A stretch of DNA of 43,398 bases from Bacteroidaceae bacterium (GTDB lineage Bacteria > Bacteroidota > Bacteroidia > Bacteroidales > Bacteroidaceae), in contig JAEEHP010000222.1 of NCBI GenBank assembly GCA_016280855.1, positions 1 to 43,398 of the forward strand, in the 5' to 3' direction. The notes beneath the pieces are model-generated. The model ran no database searches. It saw only the letters and a list, made by a program, of their open reading frames with translations, and was not told the origin of the DNA. Positions 1 to 10,000 of the stretch are shown here, one piece after another; positions within the stretch are counted from its first letter, which is position 1; the number at the start of each line of letters is the position of its first letter. The translations under genes were made by a program, and so were the position numbers.

Positions 1-81
1 AACAGCTATCATATAGACAGAAGAAACATATTTCAACTTATCGCTCGGCTTTGCCGCTTCGCCTTTAGTGCGAAGAACCTC
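1..81. repeat. Terminal direct repeat, left copy
   Basis: These 81 bases are identical to the last 81 of the window. They contain a small hairpin (CTTCGC...GCGAAG, about 58-76). An exact end overlap is what an assembler leaves when a contig closes on itself, or when both ends fall in copies of one genomic repeat. The housekeeping content of the window favours the second reading. Confidence 0.95.
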
Positions 82-109
82 ATAACCTTATAACCTCATA
101 ACCTCATAA
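78..109. repeat. Tandem 8-mer CCTCATAA x4
   Basis: Four consecutive 8-base units: three CCTCATAA and one variant CCTTATAA. The array directly follows the terminal repeat and is bracketed by an inverted CAACTTAT (36-43) / ATAAGTTG (106-113), so array and hairpin together may be one dispersed element. Confidence 0.85.
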
Positions 110-143
110 GTTGAGCATATGCGAAACTTGAATCAATTAATAT

Positions 144-194
144 TTTTGTAAGATTTGTATAGATTTGTACGATTTCTGTCACGTAGTGACACTC
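144..194. repeat. Dispersed block with GTCACGTAGTGAC palindrome, copy 1
   Basis: This AT-rich block ends in the perfect-stem palindrome GTCAC-GTA-GTGAC (178-190) and is nearly the same as 936-986. It ends 10 bases before the start codon of the M15 peptidase gene, so it makes up that gene's immediate leader. Confidence 0.8.
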
Positions 195-203
195 ATTATT
201 ACT

Positions 204-632
204 ATGGAATACTTCACGCTCAATGAATTGTGCCGCAGCAACACCGCTCAGCACTACGGAATAACGAACAAGCCTGATGCGCAAGCCGTGAGGAACCTCA
301 ACGCGCTTGTAGATCACGTCCTCGACCCCCTGCGCCGCCAGTTCGGCAAGCCCATCTACGTCAATAGCGGCTACCGCTGTCCGCAGCTCAACAAGCTCGT
401 CGGCGGCGCTATAAGCTCGCAGCACATGCGCGGCGAGGCCGCAGACATACGCGCCGACGACATGAATGGCCTCGCTAACCTCATCGCTGACATGCGCGCC
501 AGGGGACGGCTGCACGCCGACCAGATCATCTACGAACACACCCGCGTCGTTGATGGCAAGCTCGTGCCGCAATGGATTCACATCAGCTATACGACGCGAC
601 GCGAAAACAGGAACCAATTCATAATACAATAA
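204..632 (+). CDS. M15-family peptidase (D-Ala-D-Ala carboxypeptidase-like)
   Basis: The product of 142 residues matches the small peptidase M15 (M15A/M15_3) family, zinc enzymes that cut peptidoglycan cross-links and are often phage or phage-derived lysins. Visible hallmarks are the YVNSGYRCPQLNKLVGG segment, SQHMRGEAADIRA (the H and D of the zinc-binding HxxxxxxD pattern) and a C-terminal WIHISY with the last zinc histidine. I chose the ATG at 204, which begins MEYFTLNEL, because the 13 residues before it are encoded by the dispersed palindromic repeat and do not look like protein. There is no signal peptide, so export would need a holin or lysis. No other phage gene is nearby, so it is probably a domesticated or orphan lysin. 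The family call is firm; the cellular role is unknown. Confidence 0.85.
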   Translation: MEYFTLNELCRSNTAQHYGITNKPDAQAVRNLNALVDHVLDPLRRQFGKPIYVNSGYRCPQLNKLVGGAISSQHMRGEAADIRADDMNGLANLIADMRARGRLHADQIIYEHTRVVDGKLVPQWIHISYTTRRENRNQFIIQ

Positions 633-747
633 TTCACAATGCACAATTCATAATTCATAATTCATAATTCACAATTCATAATTCACAATGCACAATTCAC
701 AATGCACAATTCACAATGCATAATTCACAATGCATAATTCACAATTT
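633..747. repeat. AT-rich short repeats (AATTCAYAATGCA type)
   Basis: About a dozen imperfect head-to-tail copies of a 9-12 base unit (AATTCATAATTCA, AATTCACAATGCA). There is no coding potential. The array lies directly after the stop codon of the M15 peptidase gene. Confidence 0.85.
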
Positions 748-769
748 ATGCAACTAAGACGAAAACGTT

Positions 770-935
770 TTTTATAAGACAACGAATTAGACGAATTTTA
801 CGAATTTTTCATGTCCTATGGAACGGCTCAACAATCCCTATTTACTGTCCAATGGCGTAAATTCGTAAAATTCGTGAAATTCTTGAAGTGTCAAGCGTCG
901 CAAGCGCCGAGCGCGTTGTTTAAAAAGAAGAAATG
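770..935. repeat. Composite dispersed repeat, copy 1
   Basis: An ordered set of segments shared with 28058-28380: TTTTATAAGACAACG (770-784), an AATT..ACGAATT..TTCATGTCCTATG segment (793-820), a 24-base identical stretch (834-857), the hairpin CTTGAAGTGTCAAG (882-895) and GTTGTTTAAAAAGAAGAAAT (915-934). I see no gene in 633-1282; the open frames there run through repeats. Confidence 0.85.
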
Positions 936-986
936 TTTTGTAGGATTTGGATAGATTTGTAAGAATTCTGTCACGTAGTGACACTC
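936..986. repeat. Dispersed block with GTCACGTAGTGAC palindrome, copy 2
   Basis: Second copy of the block at 144-194, with the same palindrome at 970-982. It abuts the composite repeat, so the elements appear modular. Confidence 0.8.
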
Positions 987-1000
987 CATTATCCTTGAGA

Positions 1001-1082
1001 GATCTGTGAGATCTGTGGAATCTGTGTGCGATAAAAAATGTCTCGTATGGAACTGGGAATTGTCTCACAGATCTCACAGATT
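1001..1082. repeat. Inverted repeat of ATCTGTG units
   Basis: Arms 1001-1017 and 1066-1082 are reverse complements at 16 of 17 positions. Each arm is built from repeated (A/G)ATCTGTG words that continue on both sides (to about 1026 and 1092). It could form a long hairpin. No gene is seen here. Confidence 0.75.
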
Positions 1083-1282
1083 CCACAGATCATATTGCAG
1101 CGTGAAAGAATCTGTGCGATCAGAGTACAAATACTTAAGAAGACCATTCCGCATCGCTTCATTGAAAAATCATGTCGATAGATGATTGATGAATGAACAA
1201 TGATATTTTGGGATTTAATTCTTGCGTATTCTAGCGCATTGTTTTCCCGAATCCTCAATAGTTATAGTTATCGTTTTCGTTG

Positions 1283-2629
1283 TCATTTCGTGGCCCCTTC
1301 TCTAAGAAAGCGCTTCAGGAGGAAAGTGAGGAAGTAGGGGAAGGTATAGAACAGGCCATTCCATCCAATGTTTTTATAGCCCAGTTTCACTCCGTATTTC
1401 ACATCTGGGTACGACGCCCACTTAATGAGATTATTCAACGAGGTCGTTGCGCCATCTTTAGCCTTCACCTCCACCGGCACCAGTGAGTCTGCATCGCGAA
1501 CGAAGAAGTCCATTTCCAGCGCTGGATGATCATGCTTGTAGAAATACAGGTGTTCATAGCCTGATTTGCGGAGCATCTCGCCTACGATGTTTTCATATAT
1601 GGCTCCCTTGTATGTGCCAAAGTTTTTGTTTGCGCGCAGATCCTCCTGAGCTTCCTCGTCGAGCGAGCCAATAAGCAGTCCTGTGTCGTGATAATACAAT
1701 TTGTAGCAATCGGCCATGTAATTACCCTTCAATGGCAGTTCCACGTTATTCAAGCAGTGGCATACATTGATGACCCCTGCCTCCTCCAGCCATTCCACGG
1801 CACCGATGTATTCGCGGTTTCGTGCACTTTTGGCGATCTTTGTAATCTGATACTTCTTGTTCTCCTTTGCCAGGAAGGTAGAAATGTGGCTATATACGGC
1901 CAGAATCTTCGCTTTGTCCGTTTGTTTCGCGTATTTGGTGATGTCCTCCTCGTAGTCTTTCAGTAGTTGGCGTTGTAGTTTCAAGGTTCCTCCGTAGTGA
2001 CCGTTGTCAATGAACAATTTTACGACCTCGGGCATTCCGCCAAGACTCATATAGTCGCGGAACACTTTGGTCATCGTGTCCAGCTCCAATGGCGAGAACG
2101 GTTGCAGGTGTCGCATGTGCTGATAAAGGTCTTCCACCTGTCCTGAAGAATAACCTTTTGCCCATAGGAACTCTTCGAAGTCCATGGAGTGCATCTCGAA
2201 GTCTTCTTTGAAACCGACGGCATTGCTCTCGATTTCCTCATAATAGATGCCCATCAGTGAGCCGGAACAGATGACATCGTATCGCCTGTCCTGACAGAAC
2301 GATTTCAGCGAGGTTGCACAGTCGGGACATTTTTGCAACTCGTCGAAGAAGAGCAATGTTTTGTTTGGAATAAATTTCCAAGAGGGCTCCAGAAGCGAGA
2401 TGTTCTTGATAATCGTATCCACCTCATAGCCATTGTCAAAGATAGCCCTGAATTTTTTCTGGAGCACAAAGTTGATTTCGATAACCGATTCATAGTTGGC
2501 TCGGCCGAACGCTCTGATAGACTCGGTTTTCCCTATCTGGCGTGCACCTTTTACAATTAGTGGCTTCCTCTCTGGATTGTTTTTCCAATCCAAAAGATAC
2601 GTATCGACCTTTCTTTTAAGCAGTTCCAT
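1283..2629 (-). CDS. AAA-family ATPase with DUF4143 domain
   Basis: A 448-residue ATPase of the AAA_14/DUF4143 type common in Bacteroidetes. Walker A is GARQIGKT (28-35), Walker B is LLFFDELQK (about 92-100) and a sensor-like CSGSLMG follows. The C-terminal half carries DUF4143 and ends with a PD-(D/E)XK-like signature, EMDFFV...VEVKAK, suggesting a nuclease-related fold. No substrate is known; members of this family are abundant, often strain-variable, and sometimes suspected of toxin or defence roles. The gene stands alone, is less GC-rich than gyrB downstream, and is preceded by tandem copies of a promoter-bearing repeat. Length and motifs look intact. Confidence 0.85.
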   Translation of the reverse strand: MELLKRKVDTYLLDWKNNPERKPLIVKGARQIGKTESIRAFGRANYESVIEINFVLQKKFRAIFDNGYEVDTIIKNISLLEPSWKFIPNKTLLFFDELQKCPDCATSLKSFCQDRRYDVICSGSLMGIYYEEIESNAVGFKEDFEMHSMDFEEFLWAKGYSSGQVEDLYQHMRHLQPFSPLELDTMTKVFRDYMSLGGMPEVVKLFIDNGHYGGTLKLQRQLLKDYEEDITKYAKQTDKAKILAVYSHISTFLAKENKKYQITKIAKSARNREYIGAVEWLEEAGVINVCHCLNNVELPLKGNYMADCYKLYYHDTGLLIGSLDEEAQEDLRANKNFGTYKGAIYENIVGEMLRKSGYEHLYFYKHDHPALEMDFFVRDADSLVPVEVKAKDGATTSLNNLIKWASYPDVKYGVKLGYKNIGWNGLFYTFPYFLTFLLKRFLREGATK

Positions 2630-2638
2630 ACTTTACAA

Positions 2639-2715
2639 TCACATTTTCGGCTGCAAATATAGGTAAAAAATCACATTTTCGGCTGCAAATATAGGTAAAA
2701 AATCACATTTTCGGC
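2639..2715 (-). promoter_or_regulatory. Tandem 32-bp repeats carrying a promoter
   Basis: Two perfect 32-base units (2639-2670, 2671-2702) and a 13-base partial third, directly upstream of the ATPase gene. Read on the minus strand, each full unit holds TATATTTG, a match to the Bacteroidetes -7 box TAnnTTTG, followed by CAGCCGAAAA. The gene therefore has two equally spaced candidate promoters. The same TTTGCAGCCGAAAA context occurs upstream of metK. Confidence 0.7.
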
Positions 2716-2727
2716 CCATAAACATGC

Positions 2728-2762
2728 AAAAAAGGAGCACATGAGGTGGTCATGTGCTCCTT
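2728..2762 (-). terminator. Rho-independent terminator of gyrB
   Basis: On the minus strand, AAGGAGCACATGA pairs with TCATGTGCTCCTT (13 bp, 5-base loop) and is followed by a T-run. It begins 20 bases after the gyrB stop codon. Confidence 0.9.
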
Positions 2763-2782
2763 GTTGTGGGGTTAAGCGTATC

Positions 2783-4927
<2,145 letters not shown>

Positions 4928-4974
4928 CATCAAAAATTATTATCTATGTGATGCTATGGATTCGAAGAATAGAA

Positions 4975-5229
4975 TTACGCGAGCTTCTGGATGTGCTTCG
5001 CGAGCTTGCTCTTGAGGTTGGAAGCCTTGTTCTTGTGGATGAGGTTGGTCTTAGCCAACTTGTCGAGCATCTTCTGCACGACGGGATACTGCTTCTCAGC
5101 CTCGGCCTTGTCGGTTGTGGCGCGGAGCTTGCGGACGGCAGCGCGCATCGCCTTGCCATAGTAGCGATTGTGGAGGCGGCGCTTCTGCTCCTGACGGATT
5201 CTCTTGAGAGATGACTTATGGTTTGCCAT
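4975..5229 (-). CDS. rpsT: 30S ribosomal protein S20
   Basis: A basic 84-residue protein beginning [19 protein letters not shown], the standard S20 opening, with the usual helical Lys/Arg/Ala-rich body. It binds 16S rRNA during early assembly of the 30S subunit. Length is normal for the family. It lies 28 bases downstream of tRNA-Glu on the same strand. One promoter ahead of the tRNA and one terminator after rpsT suggest that the two are cotranscribed and the tRNA is processed out. Nothing is unusual. Confidence 0.97.
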   Translation of the reverse strand: MANHKSSLKRIRQEQKRRLHNRYYGKAMRAAVRKLRATTDKAEAEKQYPVVQKMLDKLAKTNLIHKNKASNLKSKLAKHIQKLA

Positions 5230-5257
5230 TTACTTTTTAATTTTAATGTTTAACGTG

Positions 5258-5329
5258 TAGTCCATAGCAGAGTCGAACTGCTCTTTAGAGAATGAAAATC
5301 TCTCGTCCTAACCGATAGACGAATGGACC
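5258..5329 (-). tRNA. tRNA-Glu (TTC)
   Basis: Read on the minus strand it begins GGTCCATTCGTCTATCGG. The anticodon arm is AGAGA-TTTTCAT-TCTCT, so the anticodon is TTC, glutamate. The T-arm has GTTCGA. The acceptor stem GGTCCAT/ATGGACT has a G-U at the first pair and discriminator A. No CCA is encoded. Confidence 0.95.
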
Positions 5330-5358
5330 ATTATGGGGCTTTTCGTGATTAGCGGGTG

Positions 5359-5390
5359 CAAAGGTACATCAAAAAACAATATGCGCCAAA
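5359..5390 (-). promoter_or_regulatory. Promoter of tRNA-Glu and rpsT
   Basis: On the minus strand TTTG (5387-5390) stands 20 bases before TACCTTTG (5359-5366), a full match to the Bacteroidetes -33/-7 promoter pattern. The tRNA begins about 30 bases downstream. Confidence 0.8.
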
Positions 5391-5476
5391 CTTTTCGAAG
5401 AAAAATGTGTATTTTTTGCTGTTTTTTCTGTTTTTGTCGTTTCTTCTCGGTTCTTTTTGCTATTTTCGCGTGTCAA

Positions 5477-6211
5477 ATGAGCGATTCTACCATCCATACC
5501 TATGGTCTTGTCCTGCGTGCCGTGCGCTATGGTGATTCGCAGGTTATCGTGAGCGTGTTCACCGCAGAACAGGGCACGGTGCCCTTCATCGTGCGACAGC
5601 CCCGATCGGGGAAGGCGGGTGCCAAAGCCAGTGTGTGGCAACCGCTGACGCTGGTGGAGCTGGTGTGGGACGTCCGCCAGCGGTCGGCTTTGCAGAAACC
5701 GCGCGAGATGACTGTGTGGCGCTCGTGGCGGTCGTTGCCCTTTGAACCGTATAAAACGGCCATGAGCCTGTTCTTGGGTGAGTTCCTCGGCTATGCGCTG
5801 CGCGGCGAGCAGGCCAACGAGGCGATGTTCGAGTATATCGTGCAGGCGCTGACATGGTTTGACGAGAGCGAGGTGCATTATGCCAACTTCCACGTCGTGT
5901 TCTTGCTGCACCTGACCCGCTTCCTGGGCTTCATGCCGAATGTCGAGGACTGGCATGAGGGTTGTTTCTTCGACCTCGAGGCGGCCACCTTCACGACGGT
6001 GCCTCCCGCGCACGTACATTATTTAAATCCTGAGGAGTCGGCATTGGTGCCTAAGTTCCTGCGCATGAACATACGCTCGATGCAGGTTGTAGGACTGAAC
6101 GGAGCCATGCGCCGCCGTGCTTTGGAGATTGTCACGGAATTCTACCGTCTGCACGTCCCCGAGTTCCCGGAGCTGAAGAGCCTCCACGTGTTGGCGGAGG
6201 TTTTTGCGTAA
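5477..6211 (+). CDS. recO: DNA repair protein RecO
   Basis: RecO anneals complementary strands and, with RecR, loads RecA on SSB-coated single-stranded DNA in the RecFOR pathway. The 244-residue product has the N-terminal OB-fold (THTYGLVL-type strand, then SVFTAEQGTVPFIVRQPRSG) and an all-helical C-terminal domain, with the usual Bacteroidetes length. I use the ATG at 5477 (MSDSTIHTYG); the open frame before it encodes an implausible Cys/Phe-rich stretch that overlaps the opposing promoter. It is the only plus-strand gene in the first 27 kb and converges with the tatD-like gene, whose stop is 8 bases away. Confidence 0.92.
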   Translation: MSDSTIHTYGLVLRAVRYGDSQVIVSVFTAEQGTVPFIVRQPRSGKAGAKASVWQPLTLVELVWDVRQRSALQKPREMTVWRSWRSLPFEPYKTAMSLFLGEFLGYALRGEQANEAMFEYIVQALTWFDESEVHYANFHVVFLLHLTRFLGFMPNVEDWHEGCFFDLEAATFTTVPPAHVHYLNPEESALVPKFLRMNIRSMQVVGLNGAMRRRALEIVTEFYRLHVPEFPELKSLHVLAEVFA

Positions 6212-6219
6212 GGCTTCGG

Positions 6220-6957
6220 TTAATGGAACAGGGCATTGACGTTGTCCCACAGTTGTTCCCGTAGTTCGTCTTCGGTTGTAGCGCGCAGGCCGGCGGCAGT
6301 GGCGTAGAGGGGTGCGATGGGAGCTGGCGTGTCGTCGGTTTCGAGGAAGAGGCGGTCGGAGGGACAGGCGCGGAGGCTCTCGGCATGGTGACGGAAGCCG
6401 AAGCTGACGTAGAAGCCGTGGTCGAGGAGCTGCTGCAGCTGTTGCGGTTTGCCGCGGAAGCCATGCCAGATCCAAGGCTGCGTGGTGCCGCGCTTCAGAC
6501 GGAGCACATCATCGAGGGCGCGGACACAGTGGAGGATAATAGGACGGCAAAGCTCTTCACTCAGAGCGATCTGTGCTTCGAAAGCGGCTAATTGGAGGTC
6601 ATAGGGTGTGGCGCAGAGGCGGTCGAGACCACATTCGCCGATGAGAGACAGAGACCCACCCCCCTGCCTGTCCGTCCTCGGCTTAGGAGTTCTTGAAGTG
6701 TCAAGCGACCAAGGTCGAGCGAAGCCTCGGTCGCTCGGAGAGCTTGACATTAAGTCAACCTCTTTTTCCCTCGCTACCCTGTGAGGGAGGGAGTAGTTTG
6801 TCGTGTCTGCTGGATCGTTCAACAGTTGTTGCTTGAGGGTTGCGAGTTCATCGGCCAGCCGATGAGCGTCCAGATACCATGGATGCAGTCCGAAGGCGGG
6901 GATGGTGACCTCGCCTTCGGGCAGGGGAAGATGGGTATGGAGGTTGAGGTACGGGAT
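6220..6957 (-). CDS. TatD-family metal-dependent hydrolase, no canonical start, in-frame repeat insert
   Basis: TatD proteins are TIM-barrel metal hydrolases with reported DNase activity. The frame retains all expected metal ligands: NLHTHLP near the N-terminus, FGLHPWYL, IGECGLD, ILHCVR, WHGF and LFLETDD. Two things are odd. First, the conserved N-terminus (PYLNLHTH) is preceded in frame by CTC-ATC and codons of a GTGAAAA-type repeat; between it and the stop at 7006-7008 there is no ATG, GTG or TTG. The position given starts at ATC and is arbitrary. Second, about 50 residues between the expected helix (ATLKQQLLNDPA) and IGECGLD are encoded by repeat sequence (6645-6807). It is either a recent pseudogene or a gene using a rare start. 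Its place after yidD is the usual Bacteroidetes one, with the TldD-like gene between them. Confidence 0.75.
   Translation of the reverse strand: MPYLNLHTHLPLPEGEVTIPAFGLHPWYLDAHRLADELATLKQQLLNDPADTTNYSLPHRVAREKEVDLMSSSPSDRGFARPWSLDTSRTPKPRTDRQGGGSLSLIGECGLDRLCATPYDLQLAAFEAQIALSEELCRPIILHCVRALDDVLRLKRGTTQPWIWHGFRGKPQQLQQLLDHGFYVSFGFRHHAESLRACPSDRLFLETDDTPAPIAPLYATAAGLRATTEDELREQLWDNVNALFH
6645..6807. repeat. Palindromic repeat inserted in frame in the tatD-like gene
   Basis: The stretch contains CTTGAAGTGTCAAG (6692-6705), whose 30-base context matches 28073-28102 (reverse strand) at 28 of 30 positions. It also has the internal stem CGAGCGA/TCGCTCG, a partner arm GCTTGACATTAAG and a second hairpin (CCCTC...GAGGG, about 6771-6792). 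The reading frame stays open throughout. Exact insert borders cannot be fixed without an uninterrupted relative. Confidence 0.75.
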
Positions 6958-6960
6958 GAG

Positions 6961-7055
6961 TGAAAAGTGAAAAGTGAAAAGTGAAAAATGAAAAATGAAA
7001 TTCGTTTAATTCTTGAAGTGTCAAGCGTCTCTTCGAGCCGAGCGCGTATAATTCG
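6961..7055. repeat. GTGAAAA simple repeat plus hairpin module
   Basis: A GTGAAAA/ATGAAAA array (6961-7000) is followed by AATTCGTTTAATT-type sequence and the hairpin module CTTGAAGTGTCAAG (7012-7025). Bases 7012-7044 are identical to the reverse complement of 28171-28203. It separates the TldD-like gene from the tatD-like gene and replaces the latter's start region. Confidence 0.8.
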
Positions 7056-7072
7056 TTGTGAAGGAAGATGCT

Positions 7073-10000
7073 TTATTTGCGGTGGAGGGGGAAGGTGAGG
7101 GGAATCTTGGCGGGTTGCTCGGGCGTAGTCATCGGCACTTCCACATCATTCAGCAGCATGGCTTTGGGACCTACGACAGTGAAACGTGCACCGCTGTCCT
7201 CACTGGTCGTGAGGGCTTGTTCCTCGGTGGAGAGGGCGCTGATATGTCGTATCATGTTCAAGTTCATGTTGATGGTGGGTTTACGGAGCAAGGTCTCCGT
7301 ACCATCTTTGACGTTGACGCGGAAGAGTGCATCCTTGCGTACGATGTAGGCATGGTCGTAACCCTCGCGCTGTGCATCGCGCAGGAGCTGCTTGCGCATC
7401 TTCTTCAGGGGTATGGTCTTAGCGCTCTCTACGCGGATAACGCCGGGTGCCGTGCTGGCCGCCAAGGCTCCGTTCCATGTGTTGGGCTTGTTGAAACGCA
7501 GGTTGCCTGTAGGTTTCGATGTGCCGAGTGCTGGCGTGCTGCCACAGAGCTGACCACGGAAGATGCCATGATCGACGAGGGTGACCGCCTGCGGTGCCTG
7601 ACCATTGGCATCGACAGTATATGCTCCGATGAGCTCGCGACCATTCCATTTCGTGAGCGTAGGATCCTGACGGATAGTGATCTTGTCATCTACGATCTTA
7701 CGGTTGAGCTTGGAGAAAATGGCTCTGTCGCTGCGGAGGTAAGGATGCCAGGCGCGGAAGTTGTGGCGCGTGCCGCTGGCGAGGTTGTGGATGGCTCTGC
7801 TGGCATTATGTTCGAAGAGCACGGGACCTACGTAGTAGTCTTCTTCGCCGATGGAATCGCGGAATAGTTGATACTGTTGAGTGACATATTCACGTAGTGT
7901 CTTGGTGAAACGGGCACTATCGGCCAGCAGCTCGGAGGGAGAGGCGTAGTCATGACTCCAAGAGAGAGAGTTGGTGCCACGTGCGAAAGCGAAGCGATAG
8001 GCGATGGAACTGATGTCGTCCTGGAGCTGTGCCACGCGTACACCCTCGGAAGTGAGACGATAGATGTAGGCTTGGTGCTGATTCATATTGGCCTCGCTGA
8101 GGATGAGCGCAGGAAATTCCCTGGCAACGCCCGACAGACGGCGGAGGTAGTCGGCGAGCTCATTGACGAGGGTATCGCTAAACTCACGCGGCTGCAGCTG
8201 GATGCTGGTGACGGGCTGTGCCGGGATGAGATCATCGAGGGCAGCCTCGTCTGCGGGCAGCTGTACCTTCTTCAATTGCTGGCGCTTGTTCTCAAGGGAG
8301 GCGATGGCCTGTTTGTAGCGCGCATCAGAGGCGAACCAGGCCTGACGACGCAGGTTGTCGTAGTCCGCAGCCATTGGGATGCCTACGCCTCTCATGCCCG
8401 ATTCGGGCTCGCGTAAGCTGCTGTGCTTATAGTCGCCCAGAATGACTTCGGCATCGAACTTCTGCGCCCAGGGAGAGACCTGCATGGTAGTGATCTCGCC
8501 AAAGGAAGAGGTGAGGTCGAACTCGCGTGAACGCTGTAGGCGGTAGTCGATGATGAAGGGTGCGGGCTGGCCTTCGATGCGGAGGCTGTCCATGCTCCGC
8601 TGCAGCTCATCGGAGAGAGCCGCGAAGATGACAGAATCCTCAGCAGAAGGCTGAGGGCTGAGGGCAGAGGGCTGAGTGGTGAAATCAGGAGCCTCCAGCA
8701 CAGGCATGAGTGCACTCTTCTCTTGGCGTCGCTGGGTCTCGATCTTCGCACAAAAGACCATGGGCGAGGTGGCAGAGACAGGGACCCAGCCGCTCTCAGC
8801 GCCACATACGCCAATGAAGGTCGCTGGCGTGTCGCCGCCAGCAGTGATGTTGGAGAACATCGAAAGGGGGGTGCCGATGAGATCGACACCACGAACGAGC
8901 TCGTCAGGACGTCCGTCAACGTAGATGCGAAAGACCTCCAGAGGCGTGACGTTGAAGGAGTTGATGCTGCCGCCCTCGCCTGTCTGGGTAAAGCCGCCGC
9001 TGACGCTTTGGAAAAGATAGCCATAGGGTTTGTCCTGACGACGTGCCTCGTCGCGCAGGAGTTGCCGTAGCTGGGCTTCGGTGTAGGGACGGCGCGTCTC
9101 CACGACAAGATTAGACTGGCGGGAGACGGGAGTGCCACCTTCGGCCGTACGACCGTGGCTGTTGCTTTGAGGGAAGCTGTCGAGGGGAACGCGGCTCATG
9201 AGGAACTCCTTGAGCACTCCATCGACCACATTATTTACTCTGCGTGCGCGCGTACCTTCGTCATCATAGCGGTAGCCGCCATTGAGGGGTTGGTCGCCAT
9301 AGTGGGTGAGCGTGGGATCGCAATAGACTTGGAAATCGGTGGGGAGGACTTGTTCGCCAACCATCTTGCGGAAAGTCTGACCACCGGTTTTCATGCGATG
9401 GCCTTCGAGGCGGTGGCCGAAGATTTCATGGAAGAAGACACCGCTGGCCTCGCCGCTCATCAGGGCAGGACCCGTGAAGGGATCTGCAACAGGCGCTTTG
9501 GACAATGCCTCGAGACGGCGACCGACATCTTCGGCATCGCGAATCATGACGTCCTCAGCGGGCAGCGCGTCAAGAGAAGTGGCATAGTAGGTCTTGTTGA
9601 GAGGCAGCTCCATACCGTCGTCGGTTTTGACCTGGGCTTGAATGAAGACGCGGTAGCTGATGCGGTTCTGTACGATGGCAGTACCCTCGGTGCTCACGAG
9701 GTGCGTTCGCTGATTCTCTACCTGGAGGTTAGCAACAGCCTCTCCGAACTGTGGCCACTGGCGGAAGACGGCACTGATGCGGCAGAGACGCTCTTCCCAT
9801 TCGCGTTGTTCGGCAGGGGTGAGGGCGGGATGGGTGAGGGGCGGCTCATAGTAAGACTCGGCGACGGAATCGCTGAGCATACTAAAGCAGGGGGCCTTGT
9901 CCTCGTTGTCGGCTTGGGAGCGGAGGCGGTTCTGGGCATCGCGATAAGCGGCAGTGGCACGATCGTAGGCGGTGAGCATCTGAGACCAGATAGCAACGCG

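Noticed and set aside
204..632. Prophage remnant around the M15 peptidase
   Set aside because: No other phage-like gene lies within several kilobases; a single lysin-like gene is not enough.
838..1258. Two overlapping minus-strand open frames
   Set aside because: They run through dispersed repeats and an inverted repeat, with no protein-like sequence.
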